From: Planctomycetaceae bacterium
Lineage (GTDB): Bacteria; Planctomycetota; Planctomycetia; Planctomycetales; Planctomycetaceae
Direction of reading: 5' to 3'
Length of the DNA: 26,364 nt
NCBI GenBank assembly: GCA_003445035.1
Contig: DLVV01000129.1
Location: 1-26,364, forward strand
Shown: positions 7,466 to 15,093 of the stretch, in pieces
Numbering within the stretch: the first letter of the stretch is position 1
Layout: every line of letters begins with the position of its first letter
Translations under genes and position numbers: made by a program
Notes under the pieces: model-generated
The model's input: the letters and a program-made list of their open reading frames with translations, nothing else
Told to the model about the DNA's origin: nothing
Databases searched by the model: none

Positions 7466-9316
7466 ATGAAACGAACCGTCCCCATGCTGATCACCGGGAT
7501 CTCCGGTTTCGTCCTGCTGATTTCCTTCTTCATCCCCTACACGGAGGGCTGGGGCGAGAAAGCGGCAATCTGGTTCGACATTCTGGCCGCCATCGCCTTC
7601 ATCCTCGGCGGCGGTAACTTGTTGAAGATCCACTTCAAGAAGATCAGCAACCGGGCGGCGGGATGGGGGTTCTCGCTCGTGACTGTCCTCGCCTTCGTGG
7701 CCACCCTGACGATCGGCCTGGGCAAGGTCGGTTCCAACCCCGCCCAACAGCAACAGATGTACGGGCTTGCGCTGGCGCAACTGGAACTCTCTGATCTGCC
7801 CAAATCGCAGACGTTCTCCGTCGAAGGACAGATTCCCGCGCACGCCAACAAGACGGCGCTGCCGTTCATGGTGCGAGACCAGTTGACCCAGGATGGCCAG
7901 AACATCACCTTCCGAGGCTGGATTCAGCCTGGCCAGGTTGTCACCCTCTCTGGTTTCCAAGACGAACTGGAATGGCTGGCAACAGTCGAAGCACTCGCAA
8001 AAGCAGCCCAGCCTCCCGAAACACTGCGTGGAAAAGTCGGCTACGATGCCGAAAACTCACTGCTGACATACCAGGGACCGATGAGCGACGCCGATCACGC
8101 CGCTCTGAAGGCACTCGACAGCAGCAATGCGACCTGGAAGACCGCGGTCGAATCGCTGTTTCAGCAGAGCCGGCGATCGTCAACGATCGACTTCTCTTCA
8201 CTGCCGGCCGGCTTCAAGATCCCCGGCCCGTTGCAGGATTCGCTGGCTGTCGACAGGTCGAAGAAACAGTTGACGATGACCGGACCGATGTCTCCAGGAC
8301 AACGAGCCGCATTGTCGAACCAGTTCTTGCCAACGTCCCCGTTACCCGAAGGGCCGCGACGAGAGGCGTTCATCGCGGAGATCGGCAAACACGGCCCGCC
8401 GCTGAACACGTCACAGCTCACGACCCTCAACAACCTCTTCGACGGAGGCTGGAGTGCTCAACAGTTGATCACCACGGTGAGTACCGCGGGCGAACCAAAG
8501 GAGGTCCGCAAGTCCGCCCGGGAACTTCTGGACGAAAAGACCGCCGCGGAACAAAAGGGTCAAGTGCCCGACCTGAAACCGACCAGGACCATCGGAAAAA
8601 CCACCCGGCTCAACAAGGCACAGGAGGATCTGCTGCGGGCGTTTTCTGAAAACACCGCCCAGCCCGTAGGCGAATTGGTCAACCAGCTCGGCGAAGCCGG
8701 AACGCTCAGCGATCCTCAAATCTCGGCACTGACACGTTTCATCTCTCAGATTTCGACCACCGGCGAACGGAATCGGACACTGTGCTTCGCACTGCTGGCC
8801 AACGGACCGTTGAGCAGCGGACAACGGGATTTCCTACTGGCCGATGTCAGGACCGAATTTCTGTGGGACCGAACGGCCGGTGCATTGTTCGTCGCAGCCC
8901 ATCAACCCCGGTTTCCGTGGAGTGGAGAATACCGCGAACAGGGCAGCCCGTTCTGGTGGCTGTACGAATACGCCTTCAAGCCCCTGACGGCAACCATGTT
9001 CGCCATGCTTGCCTTTTATGTCGCCTCGGCTGCATTCCGGGCCTTCCGCGCCAAGAACCTTGAAGCGATGCTGCTGCTGGGAACCGCCTTCATCATCTTG
9101 CTGGGACGGACGTTTGCCGGAGTCACGCTGACATCCTGGTTGCCCGATTCGATCGCCGGCCTGAAGATCGACAACCTGACCGTCACGATCATGACGGTCT
9201 TCAACACGGCCGGAAACCGCGCGATCATGATCGGTATTGCGCTGGGAATCGCCGCAACCTCTTTAAAAGTCCTGCTTGGTGTGGATCGCTCGTATCTCGG
9301 TTCACAGGAGGATTGA
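7466..9316 (+). CDS. Uncharacterised membrane protein, 616 aa, of the MutL/DUF6754 set
   Basis: Three hydrophobic helices occupy the first ~90 residues: about 5-25 (MLITGISGFVLLISFFI), 33-55 (IWFDILAAIAFILGG) and 67-89 (SLVTVLAFVATLTIGL). Three or four more lie in the last ~120 residues, beginning with TATMFAMLAFYVASAAF and LEAMLLLGTAFIILLG. Between them is a ~400-residue soluble region that appears largely helical and polar, with repeated mentions of Leu/Pro and Gln-rich turns (LPAGFKIPGPLQDSL, LTTLNNLFDGGWSAQQL). Short units such as GPMSDADHAAL and GPMSPGQRAAL recur and suggest internal repeats. The ATG at 7466 is 23 bp after the previous stop. The gene's own stop region carries the strong AGGAGG for the next gene. 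I recognise no family. It could be a scaffold that spans the membrane and presents a large helical domain. Confidence 0.72.
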   Translation: MKRTVPMLITGISGFVLLISFFIPYTEGWGEKAAIWFDILAAIAFILGGGNLLKIHFKKISNRAAGWGFSLVTVLAFVATLTIGLGKVGSNPAQQQQMYGLALAQLELSDLPKSQTFSVEGQIPAHANKTALPFMVRDQLTQDGQNITFRGWIQPGQVVTLSGFQDELEWLATVEALAKAAQPPETLRGKVGYDAENSLLTYQGPMSDADHAALKALDSSNATWKTAVESLFQQSRRSSTIDFSSLPAGFKIPGPLQDSLAVDRSKKQLTMTGPMSPGQRAALSNQFLPTSPLPEGPRREAFIAEIGKHGPPLNTSQLTTLNNLFDGGWSAQQLITTVSTAGEPKEVRKSARELLDEKTAAEQKGQVPDLKPTRTIGKTTRLNKAQEDLLRAFSENTAQPVGELVNQLGEAGTLSDPQISALTRFISQISTTGERNRTLCFALLANGPLSSGQRDFLLADVRTEFLWDRTAGALFVAAHQPRFPWSGEYREQGSPFWWLYEYAFKPLTATMFAMLAFYVASAAFRAFRAKNLEAMLLLGTAFIILLGRTFAGVTLTSWLPDSIAGLKIDNLTVTIMTVFNTAGNRAIMIGIALGIAATSLKVLLGVDRSYLGSQED

Positions 9317-9322
9317 CAGCCC

Positions 9323-10198
9323 ATGTACCATTTTCTCAGCACCCTGGACCGTCGCTGGATCTTCCTCCTGATGGGAGTCGCGGTGACGGTTCCCATCCTG
9401 CTGGAGTTGCAGTTCCCCGAGGAAGCCACCAGCCTCGCCCACGCGGTCTTCAATGAGATCGAACAGCTCGAGGAAGGCGATCCGGTGCTGCTGGCCTTCG
9501 ATTACGATCCGGCCAGCGAAGGCGAACTCGGTCCCATGGCCACCGCATTTGTCCGGCACTGCTGTGAAAAGAAACTGAAGATCTACTTCATCGCGCTCTG
9601 GCCGGTCGGACCACAGATGATCGACGACAGCATCAATCGGGTCATCAAGACGGATTTCCCCGACCTGGTCTACGGGGAAGACTACGTCAATCTCGGGTTC
9701 AAGCCCGGAAACGAAGGTGTGATCAAGGTCATCGTGACTGACCTGAAACAGCTCTACTCGACCGACGATCGCGGCACCAACCTCGACCAGATCCCCATGT
9801 GCCGGAACCTGGTCAACATCCAGTCGATGGATCTGGTGGCCGAGGTCAGTGCGGGCTACCCGGGCGTCAAGGAATGGGTCCAGTACGCGGCCACGCCGTA
9901 TCCCGACCAGATCCGACTCATCGCGGGCTGCACGGGCGTTGGAGCCCCACTGCTTTACCCCTACATCCCAGAACAACTCAAGGGTCTGCTCGGAGCAATC
10001 AAGGGGGCCGCCGAATACGAGAAACTGGTCGTCGACCGTTACGACCGTGAGGCGGGTCGCGAGCCAGACCTGAAGTACCTGGAAGGAAAGCGGCGGATGG
10101 GCCCTCAACTGGTGGCCCATATCCTGATGGTCGTACTGATCGTGGTCGGCAACATCGTCTTCTTCGTCGGCCGCTCGCGTGAAGGAACAAACTCATGA
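9323..10198 (+). CDS. Uncharacterised bitopic membrane protein with Rossmann-like core
   Basis: This 291-residue protein has a membrane helix at each end: about 12-29 (WIFLLMGVAVTVPILLEL) and about 264-282 (VAHILMVVLIVVGNIVFFVG). Both ends would be on the same, probably cytoplasmic, side, with a ~230-residue domain between them. The core shows alternating strand/helix patterns: DPVLLAFDYDPASEGELGP, KKLKIYFIALWPVGPQMIDD and a later IRLIAGCTGVGAPLLYPYI. The segment YGEDYVNLGFKPGNEGVI is distinctive and looks like a conserved family motif, although I cannot name the family. An AGGAGG site (9306-9311) overlaps the end of the upstream gene. The stop overlaps the next start as ATGA. This strict packing argues for equal-level production with its neighbours as parts of one complex. 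Confidence 0.75.
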   Translation: MYHFLSTLDRRWIFLLMGVAVTVPILLELQFPEEATSLAHAVFNEIEQLEEGDPVLLAFDYDPASEGELGPMATAFVRHCCEKKLKIYFIALWPVGPQMIDDSINRVIKTDFPDLVYGEDYVNLGFKPGNEGVIKVIVTDLKQLYSTDDRGTNLDQIPMCRNLVNIQSMDLVAEVSAGYPGVKEWVQYAATPYPDQIRLIAGCTGVGAPLLYPYIPEQLKGLLGAIKGAAEYEKLVVDRYDREAGREPDLKYLEGKRRMGPQLVAHILMVVLIVVGNIVFFVGRSREGTNS

Positions 10199-11073
10199 AA
10201 CCAGAAAAAGCCATCTCCATCGCCCTGGTTGGCCTGGCCGTTGTGTACCTGGCCATTCGTGTCTCGTCCGGCGAAATGGCCACCGTCTACGTGCAACCGC
10301 TCGACGTCGGTGAAACTCCGGCACAGGCTTCCGACTACATCGCCGGAACGGCATTCCCCAGCCCGTCACGGACCGTTGGCGTCTGGGTCGCCGCCTTGTT
10401 CACGCTGTTCATCTTCTCGTTCCTTTACCGCGACAACATCTTCTACAAGTTCGCCGAGTCTGTCGTCGTCGGTGTTTCGGCCGCCTACTGGATGGTGGTC
10501 GCCTTCTGGACGACGATCATCCCGAATCTTCTGGGCAAGTTGTCTCCCACTTGGGTCCGGTCCTGGGCCATGCCGGGACTCTCACCGGAACGAGAAGACA
10601 CCTGGTACCTGTACGTGATTCCACTTGTTCTCAGTGTGCTGTTGCTGTGGCGATTGGCCCCGAAGGGAGCCTGGATCGCCAGATGGCCATTGGCCTTCAT
10701 CATCGGCACCACTGCTGGTCTGAAACTGGTTGGCTTCATCCACGCCGATTTTCTCGGCCAGATTCGTGCCAGCATCATTCCCGTCGTCGCCATGTCCGCA
10801 GATTCGTTTGACTTCTGGCAGACCGTCAAGAATCTTGTCCTGATCGCCGGCATCCTCGCTTGCCTGGTCTATTTCTTCTTCTCCATCGAACACCGGGGCG
10901 TGGTGGGCAAGGTGGCGCGTTCGGGCATCTGGATCCTGATGATCACCTTCGGTGCGGCTTTCGGCTACACCGTCATGGGCCGTATCGCCCTGTTGGCGAT
11001 CCGCATCGAGTTTCTGCTCGATGACTGGCTCTGGTTGATTGATCCGACCGCAAAGCGAATTGGACTCTCCTGA
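10195..11073 (+). CDS. Uncharacterised polytopic membrane protein, last gene of the MutL/DUF6754 set
   Basis: This 292-residue protein has about seven or eight predicted transmembrane helices. They include about 5-22 (AISIALVGLAVVYLAI), 60-80 (VGVWVAALFTLFIFSFLY) and 87-107 (ESVVVGVSAAYWMVVAFW), then a cluster through VIPLVLSVLLLW, LAFIIGTTAGLKLVGFI, NLVLIAGILACLVYFFF and GIWILMITFGAAFGYTVM. A short polar loop after the first helix (about 23-58) should face outside. The start codon overlaps the previous stop by four bases (ATGA), the tightest coupling in the group. I recognise no transporter family or catalytic motif. It may form the membrane core of the putative complex. The SDR gene begins 37 bp downstream and could be on the same transcript without sharing the function. 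Confidence 0.75.
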   Translation: MKPEKAISIALVGLAVVYLAIRVSSGEMATVYVQPLDVGETPAQASDYIAGTAFPSPSRTVGVWVAALFTLFIFSFLYRDNIFYKFAESVVVGVSAAYWMVVAFWTTIIPNLLGKLSPTWVRSWAMPGLSPEREDTWYLYVIPLVLSVLLLWRLAPKGAWIARWPLAFIIGTTAGLKLVGFIHADFLGQIRASIIPVVAMSADSFDFWQTVKNLVLIAGILACLVYFFFSIEHRGVVGKVARSGIWILMITFGAAFGYTVMGRIALLAIRIEFLLDDWLWLIDPTAKRIGLS

Positions 11074-11110
11074 CTTCTTCTTTTCACACTCAGATCACGA
11101 GACGCACACC

Positions 11111-11842
11111 ATGGGAAAACTCGACGACAAGGTGATCCTGATCACCGGGGCCAACCAGGGCATCGGCAAGGGGATGGCCAAGCTGTTCGCTTCCGAGGGG
11201 GCCAGGCTGGCCATCGGGGCCCGCAACGCCGACAAGCTCCAGGCTGTCGCCGATGAACTGACAGCCGCCGGGACCGAGGTCGTTTCGCAGCCGACCGACG
11301 TCACCGACCTCGAACAGGTCCAGAGCCTGTTTGCAGCCACGATGGAGAAATTCGGACGGGTCGACGTGCTGGTCAACAACGCCGGAGCCTTCGACGGGGG
11401 TCGGATCGACGAGGTGACCACCGAGGGATGGGATAACGTGATCGGCGTCTGCCTGACCGGAGCGTTCTACTGCACGCGGGAGGCGTTCAAGATCATGAAG
11501 GAACAGGGGGGCGGCCGAATCCTCAACATCGGTTCAATTTCCGCGCAGGTCCCCCGCCCCGGCAGCGGCCCCTACGTCGCCGCCAAGTTCGGCATCTGGG
11601 GCCTGACCAAGGCCACTTCGCTCGACGGCCGCGAGTTCGGCATCATTGCCAGTTGCCTCCATCCGGGCAACGTGGCGATCGAACGACGGCAGGAATCCGG
11701 CAAGGAATCCGACCAGGAACCGATGATGGCCATCGAAACGATCGCCGAGGCGGGCTTGGCGATGGTCTCGCTGCCCGACCACGTCAACTTCCTGGAAGGC
11801 ATCGTCCTGCCCCGAGACCAGGACTACATCGGCCGCGGCTGA
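11111..11842 (+). CDS. Short-chain dehydrogenase/reductase (SDR family)
   Basis: This is a 243-residue classical SDR, an NAD(P)-dependent cytoplasmic oxidoreductase. It has the nucleotide-binding TGANQGIG (residues 12-19), NNAG (about 89-92), the catalytic serine at about 142 (NIGSISAQ) and the YVAAK catalytic pair Tyr155/Lys159. The ATG at 11111 gives a normal N-terminus (MGKLDDKVILITGANQGIG). The frame upstream runs into the end of the previous gene and is not family-like. GAR at about 36-38 in place of an acidic residue after the second strand leans towards NADP(H), but this is weak. The substrate cannot be told. It ends 15 bp from the convergent hydroxyacid dehydrogenase gene. Confidence 0.92.
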   Translation: MGKLDDKVILITGANQGIGKGMAKLFASEGARLAIGARNADKLQAVADELTAAGTEVVSQPTDVTDLEQVQSLFAATMEKFGRVDVLVNNAGAFDGGRIDEVTTEGWDNVIGVCLTGAFYCTREAFKIMKEQGGGRILNIGSISAQVPRPGSGPYVAAKFGIWGLTKATSLDGREFGIIASCLHPGNVAIERRQESGKESDQEPMMAIETIAEAGLAMVSLPDHVNFLEGIVLPRDQDYIGRG

Positions 11843-11857
11843 GTCACCGTCGGGAGG

Positions 11858-12859
11858 CTAGAACCAGCGGGTCTTGTCGGCCACGGTCACAAGGTCCCGG
11901 CCAGCCACGTAGCAGCGGACGTTCTCAAGCAAGGTCTCCAGGTGCCGCTCGGAAATCCGCGGACTGGCCGCGGCGATGTGCGGCGTCAACAGGACATTCT
12001 CCATGCCCCACAGCGGGTGATCGGCCGGCAACGGCTCGATCTCGTACACGTCGAGTGCCGCGCCGGCGAGCCGCCCACCCTCGAGGGCTTCGGTCAACGC
12101 GTCCAGCCTGACGATCGCCCCACGACCGATGTTGATGAAGTAGGCAGAGTCCTTCATCGCGGCAAACCGCTCGGCCCCGAACCAGCCCTCGGTCTCGGGT
12201 GTATGCGGTGCGGCGATCACCACGAAATCACTGGCCTCCAGCAATTCGTCGACCCGCTCGACTCCCCAGACCTCGTCAACCACCCCCGGCACACTGGTCG
12301 CCACCGGATCGACTCCCAGCACCTTCATGCCGAACGACGCGGCCCTCCGACAGATCTCGGCACCGATCGATCCGGTCCCCACCACGCCCATCGTGCAATC
12401 GGCCAGGTGCAGATGGCCCGCGTCGATCCCGCTGATCCAGCCGGGGCCGCTGAGAAAGTCCGACCTTTCCTCTTCTCCCCCGACGGGAGCCCACCTGCGG
12501 TCGATCTGCTGGCGGAGATATCGGTGCAGGTTACGGGCGAATACCAGCACGTAACCCATCACGTGGTCGGCAATCACGTCGTAGTAGAGTCCCCGCATGT
12601 TGGTCAGTGTGCAGGGATGGGCGACCAGTTCGTCGAAGACATAGTGCTCGAGACTGGCGGTGGGGGCCTGGACCCATTCGAGTTGTCCGGCAACCGAAAG
12701 CAGCTCGGGAGTGATCTTTCCGAAGAAGGCGGTCGCATCGATGATCTCGCCGGCGGCGCTATCCGAATCGGCCGCGTTGACGACGACCATCTCGCCGGCT
12801 GCCTCACGGATCCGCTCCAGACGCACGTCATCGACGGAGGGATGGATGACCAGTTTCAT
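11858..12859 (-). CDS. D-2-hydroxyacid dehydrogenase family protein
   Basis: This 333-residue NAD(P)-dependent dehydrogenase is of the D-isomer 2-hydroxyacid family (phosphoglycerate dehydrogenase/glyoxylate reductase-like). It shows the Rossmann motif VVGTGSIGAEI (glycines at about 161, 163 and 166). The catalytic set is an arginine in INIGRGAIV (Arg246), a glutamate in YEIEPLP (Glu275) and a histidine in LLTPHIAA (His294). An aspartate after the second strand of the fold (GVDP, about 182-185) agrees with NAD. The N-terminal substrate domain is short and standard. No C-terminal ACT regulatory domain is present, which argues against a feedback-controlled SerA. Substrate specificity is open. 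The ATG at 12859 is preceded by CCGGAG at a plausible distance. Confidence 0.92.
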   Translation of the reverse strand: MKLVIHPSVDDVRLERIREAAGEMVVVNAADSDSAAGEIIDATAFFGKITPELLSVAGQLEWVQAPTASLEHYVFDELVAHPCTLTNMRGLYYDVIADHVMGYVLVFARNLHRYLRQQIDRRWAPVGGEEERSDFLSGPGWISGIDAGHLHLADCTMGVVGTGSIGAEICRRAASFGMKVLGVDPVATSVPGVVDEVWGVERVDELLEASDFVVIAAPHTPETEGWFGAERFAAMKDSAYFINIGRGAIVRLDALTEALEGGRLAGAALDVYEIEPLPADHPLWGMENVLLTPHIAAASPRISERHLETLLENVRCYVAGRDLVTVADKTRWF

Positions 12860-12950
12860 TGATGCGGCACTCCGGGCTGGGGAACGGGCCGGGCCATTCT
12901 GGCGAACCGACGTCGCGTGTGCGAGTCCGCGGGGAGCCCTCAGAAGAGGA

Positions 12951-12979
12951 ATGTCAACCCGACGTCACCAGATTATTTT
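12951..12979 (+). promoter_or_regulatory. Possible promoter for csrA-uppS-cdsA
   Basis: ATGTCA (12951-12956) and TATTTT (12974-12979) are separated by 17 bp. Each matches 4 of 6 consensus positions, and they lie in the AT-richer part of the intergenic region. The start would be about 160 nt before the csrA ATG. The match is moderate and no experimental planctomycete consensus was used. Confidence 0.33.
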
Positions 12980-13130
12980 CCGGCCGAATGATTCCTCGCG
13001 AATCCGTCCGAGTCCAACTTGCCCCACACCCCTTCCCCCGTCACAATGATGCCTCGTTGCACTTCTGGGGCATCTTCATCGCCCTCCGGTTTATCCGCCG
13101 ATCACCGCCAACACGGCTTCCTCCAGCCAC

Positions 13131-13136
13131 ACAGGA
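13131..13136 (+). promoter_or_regulatory. ACAGGA: ribosome binding site and possible CsrA target
   Basis: The only Shine-Dalgarno-like element before the csrA ATG is AGGA, within ACAGGA, nine bases upstream of the start. ACA-GGA overlapping a ribosome binding site resembles the sites bound by CsrA proteins (known: ACAnGGA core). Self-repression of translation is therefore possible. No hairpin that presents the GGA in a loop was established. Confidence 0.4.
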
Positions 13137-13145
13137 CCGCCCGTC

Positions 13146-13334
13146 ATGCAAGTCGTCTCCTGTCGCGTCAACGAAGGACTGGTCATCGATCACGAGATCT
13201 CGGTCACGGTGTTGGATGTCCAGCAGACTCATGTCCGCCTGGGAATTTCCTCGCCCAACGAGACACCTTCGTACCGCGAAGAGACCTTGTTCTGCGAGTC
13301 GGTCGAGCCAGCCGCCGAGCTGCAGTTGCAGTAG
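13146..13334 (+). CDS. csrA: CsrA-family RNA-binding translational regulator (divergent)
   Basis: This 62-residue protein aligns without gaps to CsrA through residue 46. Conserved features are VTVLDV (20-25), VRLGIS (30-35), a proline at 37, and REE at 44-46, including Arg44, which is essential for RNA binding in E. coli CsrA. The N-terminal strand is altered: MQVVSCRVNE instead of the usual M-L-x-L-(T/S)-R-(R/K)-x-G-E. Leu4 becomes Val, Arg6 becomes Cys and Gly9 becomes Asn. The C-terminal tail is acidic and ends in LQLQ. CsrA dimers bind GGA motifs in mRNA leaders to control translation. No FliW partner or flagellar gene is nearby. It lies 24 bp before uppS and is probably co-transcribed with it. 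The fold assignment is good; binding strength and targets may differ from the classical protein. Confidence 0.85.
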   Translation: MQVVSCRVNEGLVIDHEISVTVLDVQQTHVRLGISSPNETPSYREETLFCESVEPAAELQLQ

Positions 13335-13358
13335 CCCGGCCCGGCGAGGAATCGTCAC

Positions 13359-14120
13359 GTGGCCGCCACCAAGACAACCCCCAGCGCGCTCGAAGAACTG
13401 GGGTTGCCGCGTGGTTCATTGCCCCGCCACATCGCGGTGATCATGGACGGCAACGGCCGCTGGGCCCAGGCACGACGACTGCCTCGCGCCGAAGGACACC
13501 GGCGTGGGGCCAAGAGCGTGCGAGCCGTGATCGAGGCCTGTGTCGAACTCGAAGGCATCGAACAACTGACGCTGTTCTGCCTTTCCAGTGAGAACTGGAA
13601 ACGCCCGCGACGCGAACTCGAGATGCTGATGCGACTGCTCGAGCAGTACGTCATCGAGGAACGCTCGGAGATCATGCGACAGGACCTGCAATTCACCATG
13701 ATCGGTCGCACCGAGGGACTGAGTGACAAGGTCCTCAAGGAGGTCGCGAAAACCGTCGAATGCAGCCGTTCCAACCGGGGCATGCGATTGTGCCTGGCGG
13801 TCAACTACGGCAGCCGGGGCGAACTTGTCGACGCGGTCCAGGACATCGCCCGCGATGTCGCCGACGGATCACTGGCTCCGGAGAGCATCAACGAGGAGAC
13901 CATCTCCTCGCACCTCTACACCGCCGGCATGAGTGATCCCGATCTGCTGATCCGCACCGCCGGCGAGATGAGGATCAGCAATTTCCTGCTCTGGCAAATC
14001 AGTTACGCCGAGATATGGGTCACTTCGAAGTGCTGGCCCGAATTCCGCCGGGACGACCTCTTCGAGGCCTTCCACGACTTTGCCTCCCGACAACGCCGCT
14101 TCGGCGGACTCGCCGAGTGA
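13359..14120 (+). CDS. uppS: Isoprenyl transferase (undecaprenyl diphosphate synthase)
   Basis: This 253-residue cis-prenyltransferase condenses isopentenyl diphosphate onto farnesyl diphosphate. The product is the C55 lipid carrier for cell-wall and surface polysaccharide synthesis. The family motifs are all present: HIAVIMDGNGRWA with the catalytic Asp30, RRGAKSVRAVIEAC, LFCLSSENWKRP, NYGSRGEL, and DLLIRTAGEMRISNFLLWQ followed by AEIWVTSKCWPEF. The GTG start at 13359 has GAGGA (13346-13350) eight bases upstream and gives a normal N-terminus. The following gene is cdsA, the classic uppS-cdsA order; dxr, often third, is not here. The enzyme is a soluble, membrane-associated dimer. Confidence 0.97.
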   Translation: MAATKTTPSALEELGLPRGSLPRHIAVIMDGNGRWAQARRLPRAEGHRRGAKSVRAVIEACVELEGIEQLTLFCLSSENWKRPRRELEMLMRLLEQYVIEERSEIMRQDLQFTMIGRTEGLSDKVLKEVAKTVECSRSNRGMRLCLAVNYGSRGELVDAVQDIARDVADGSLAPESINEETISSHLYTAGMSDPDLLIRTAGEMRISNFLLWQISYAEIWVTSKCWPEFRRDDLFEAFHDFASRQRRFGGLAE

Positions 14121-14151
14121 GGCCACAGTTCTCCAGGGCTCCCCGTTCACC

Positions 14152-15066
14152 ATGCTCCGACAACGTCTGCTGGTTTCGTCGCTGCTGATCCCTTCGCTGG
14201 TCGGCCTGTTCGCCTGGGATCATCAACTCGGTGCTCGGGCACCGGTGCTGCTGATCCTGGTAACGGTGCTCGCCGTGCGACTGGCCTTCGAGTTGGTGCA
14301 GTTGCTCCACCGTCGTGATCTGCAGGCCTCGTGGCCCCTGGCGGGAATCGGCGCAGCGGTGCTGATCATCGCGGGATGGTCAGACGAGTTATGGGAAAGT
14401 GTCTGCGATTGCCTGGCCGGAGGAACCCCGCTGGAACGCGTGGCGGGAGCCCTGTCGATCGTGGTTCTGGTGCTGCTGCTGGTTCATGCCCTGCGGTTCC
14501 GTGAACCCGGTTCCAGTCTCGGGGGCCTGGCTGGCGACGTGCTGGTGGTCGTCTACACCGGATTCCTGCTGGTTGTCACGGTCCAGCTTCGGTGGACGCC
14601 CGGGCCGGAACTGGGATACCTGGCACTGGGATCCCTGGTGGCCGCCGCCAAGATGGGAGACACAGGAGCCTACACGCTGGGTCGACTCTTCGGCCGTAAG
14701 AAGCTCCACCCCAGGCTCAGCCCCGGCAAGACCTGGATGGGAGCGTTAGGAGCGGTGCTGGGGGCGGCCCTGGGGGCCGTGGCGTGGCTGGAATGGGGTC
14801 GGACAGCCTTCGACACCGGATCGTTGCAAGCCGCCTCTGGCCCTCCCGTGTGGCTTTGGGCAGCCCTCTACGGAGCCGTGATCGGAGTGGCCGGACTGAT
14901 CGGAGATCTCTGCGAGTCGTTGATGAAGCGTGATGCGGAGGTGAAGGACTCAGCGGCGCTGTTCCCGGGAATGGGAGGAGCGCTGGATCTGCTCGACAGC
15001 GTCCTGTACGCCGGCCCAATCGCCTGGCTTTTCTGGACTCTCTGGCCTCCGGGCCTGGCCGCCTAA
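14152..15066 (+). CDS. cdsA: Phosphatidate cytidylyltransferase
   Basis: This 304-residue integral membrane enzyme makes CDP-diacylglycerol from phosphatidate and CTP, the branch point of bacterial phospholipid synthesis. It has about eight hydrophobic helices. The family signature is near the C-terminus: GDLCESLMKRDAEVKDSA, then FPGMGGALDLLDS. An upstream KMGDTGAYTLGRLFGRKK and LSPGKTWMGALGA segment is also typical. I chose the ATG at 14152. The frame is open to a TTG at 14080 inside uppS, but the extra 24 residues are polar and not needed. The gap to uppS is 31 bp, consistent with one transcript. The gene converges with an MFS gene 27 bp away; no clear terminator hairpin was seen between them. 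Confidence 0.95.
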   Translation: MLRQRLLVSSLLIPSLVGLFAWDHQLGARAPVLLILVTVLAVRLAFELVQLLHRRDLQASWPLAGIGAAVLIIAGWSDELWESVCDCLAGGTPLERVAGALSIVVLVLLLVHALRFREPGSSLGGLAGDVLVVVYTGFLLVVTVQLRWTPGPELGYLALGSLVAAAKMGDTGAYTLGRLFGRKKLHPRLSPGKTWMGALGAVLGAALGAVAWLEWGRTAFDTGSLQAASGPPVWLWAALYGAVIGVAGLIGDLCESLMKRDAEVKDSAALFPGMGGALDLLDSVLYAGPIAWLFWTLWPPGLAA

Positions 15067-15093
15067 CCGCAGCAGATGACTCGCCGGACGGTC

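Larger units (their letters stand above)
12860..13145. other. Divergent intergenic region between the hydroxyacid dehydrogenase and csrA genes
   Basis: These 286 bp separate divergently transcribed genes, so they should hold promoters for both. No convincing protein frame is present. A short AT-richer patch (about 12970-12980) stands out from the GC-rich surroundings. A TGTCAA/TTGACA element at 12952-12957 can be read on either strand. On the minus strand it is a perfect -35 without a good -10. On the plus strand it is a weaker -35 with a fair -10. The ~165 nt between that site and csrA would form an untranslated leader. Confidence 0.5.

Noticed and set aside
12952..12957. Perfect TTGACA on the minus strand as a -35 for the hydroxyacid dehydrogenase gene
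   Set aside because: At 16-18 bp downstream the sequence is CCCCGC-like, with no acceptable -10 hexamer.
15067..15093. Bidirectional terminator between cdsA and the MFS gene
   Set aside because: The 27-bp convergent gap contains no clear stem-loop with a T-tract.
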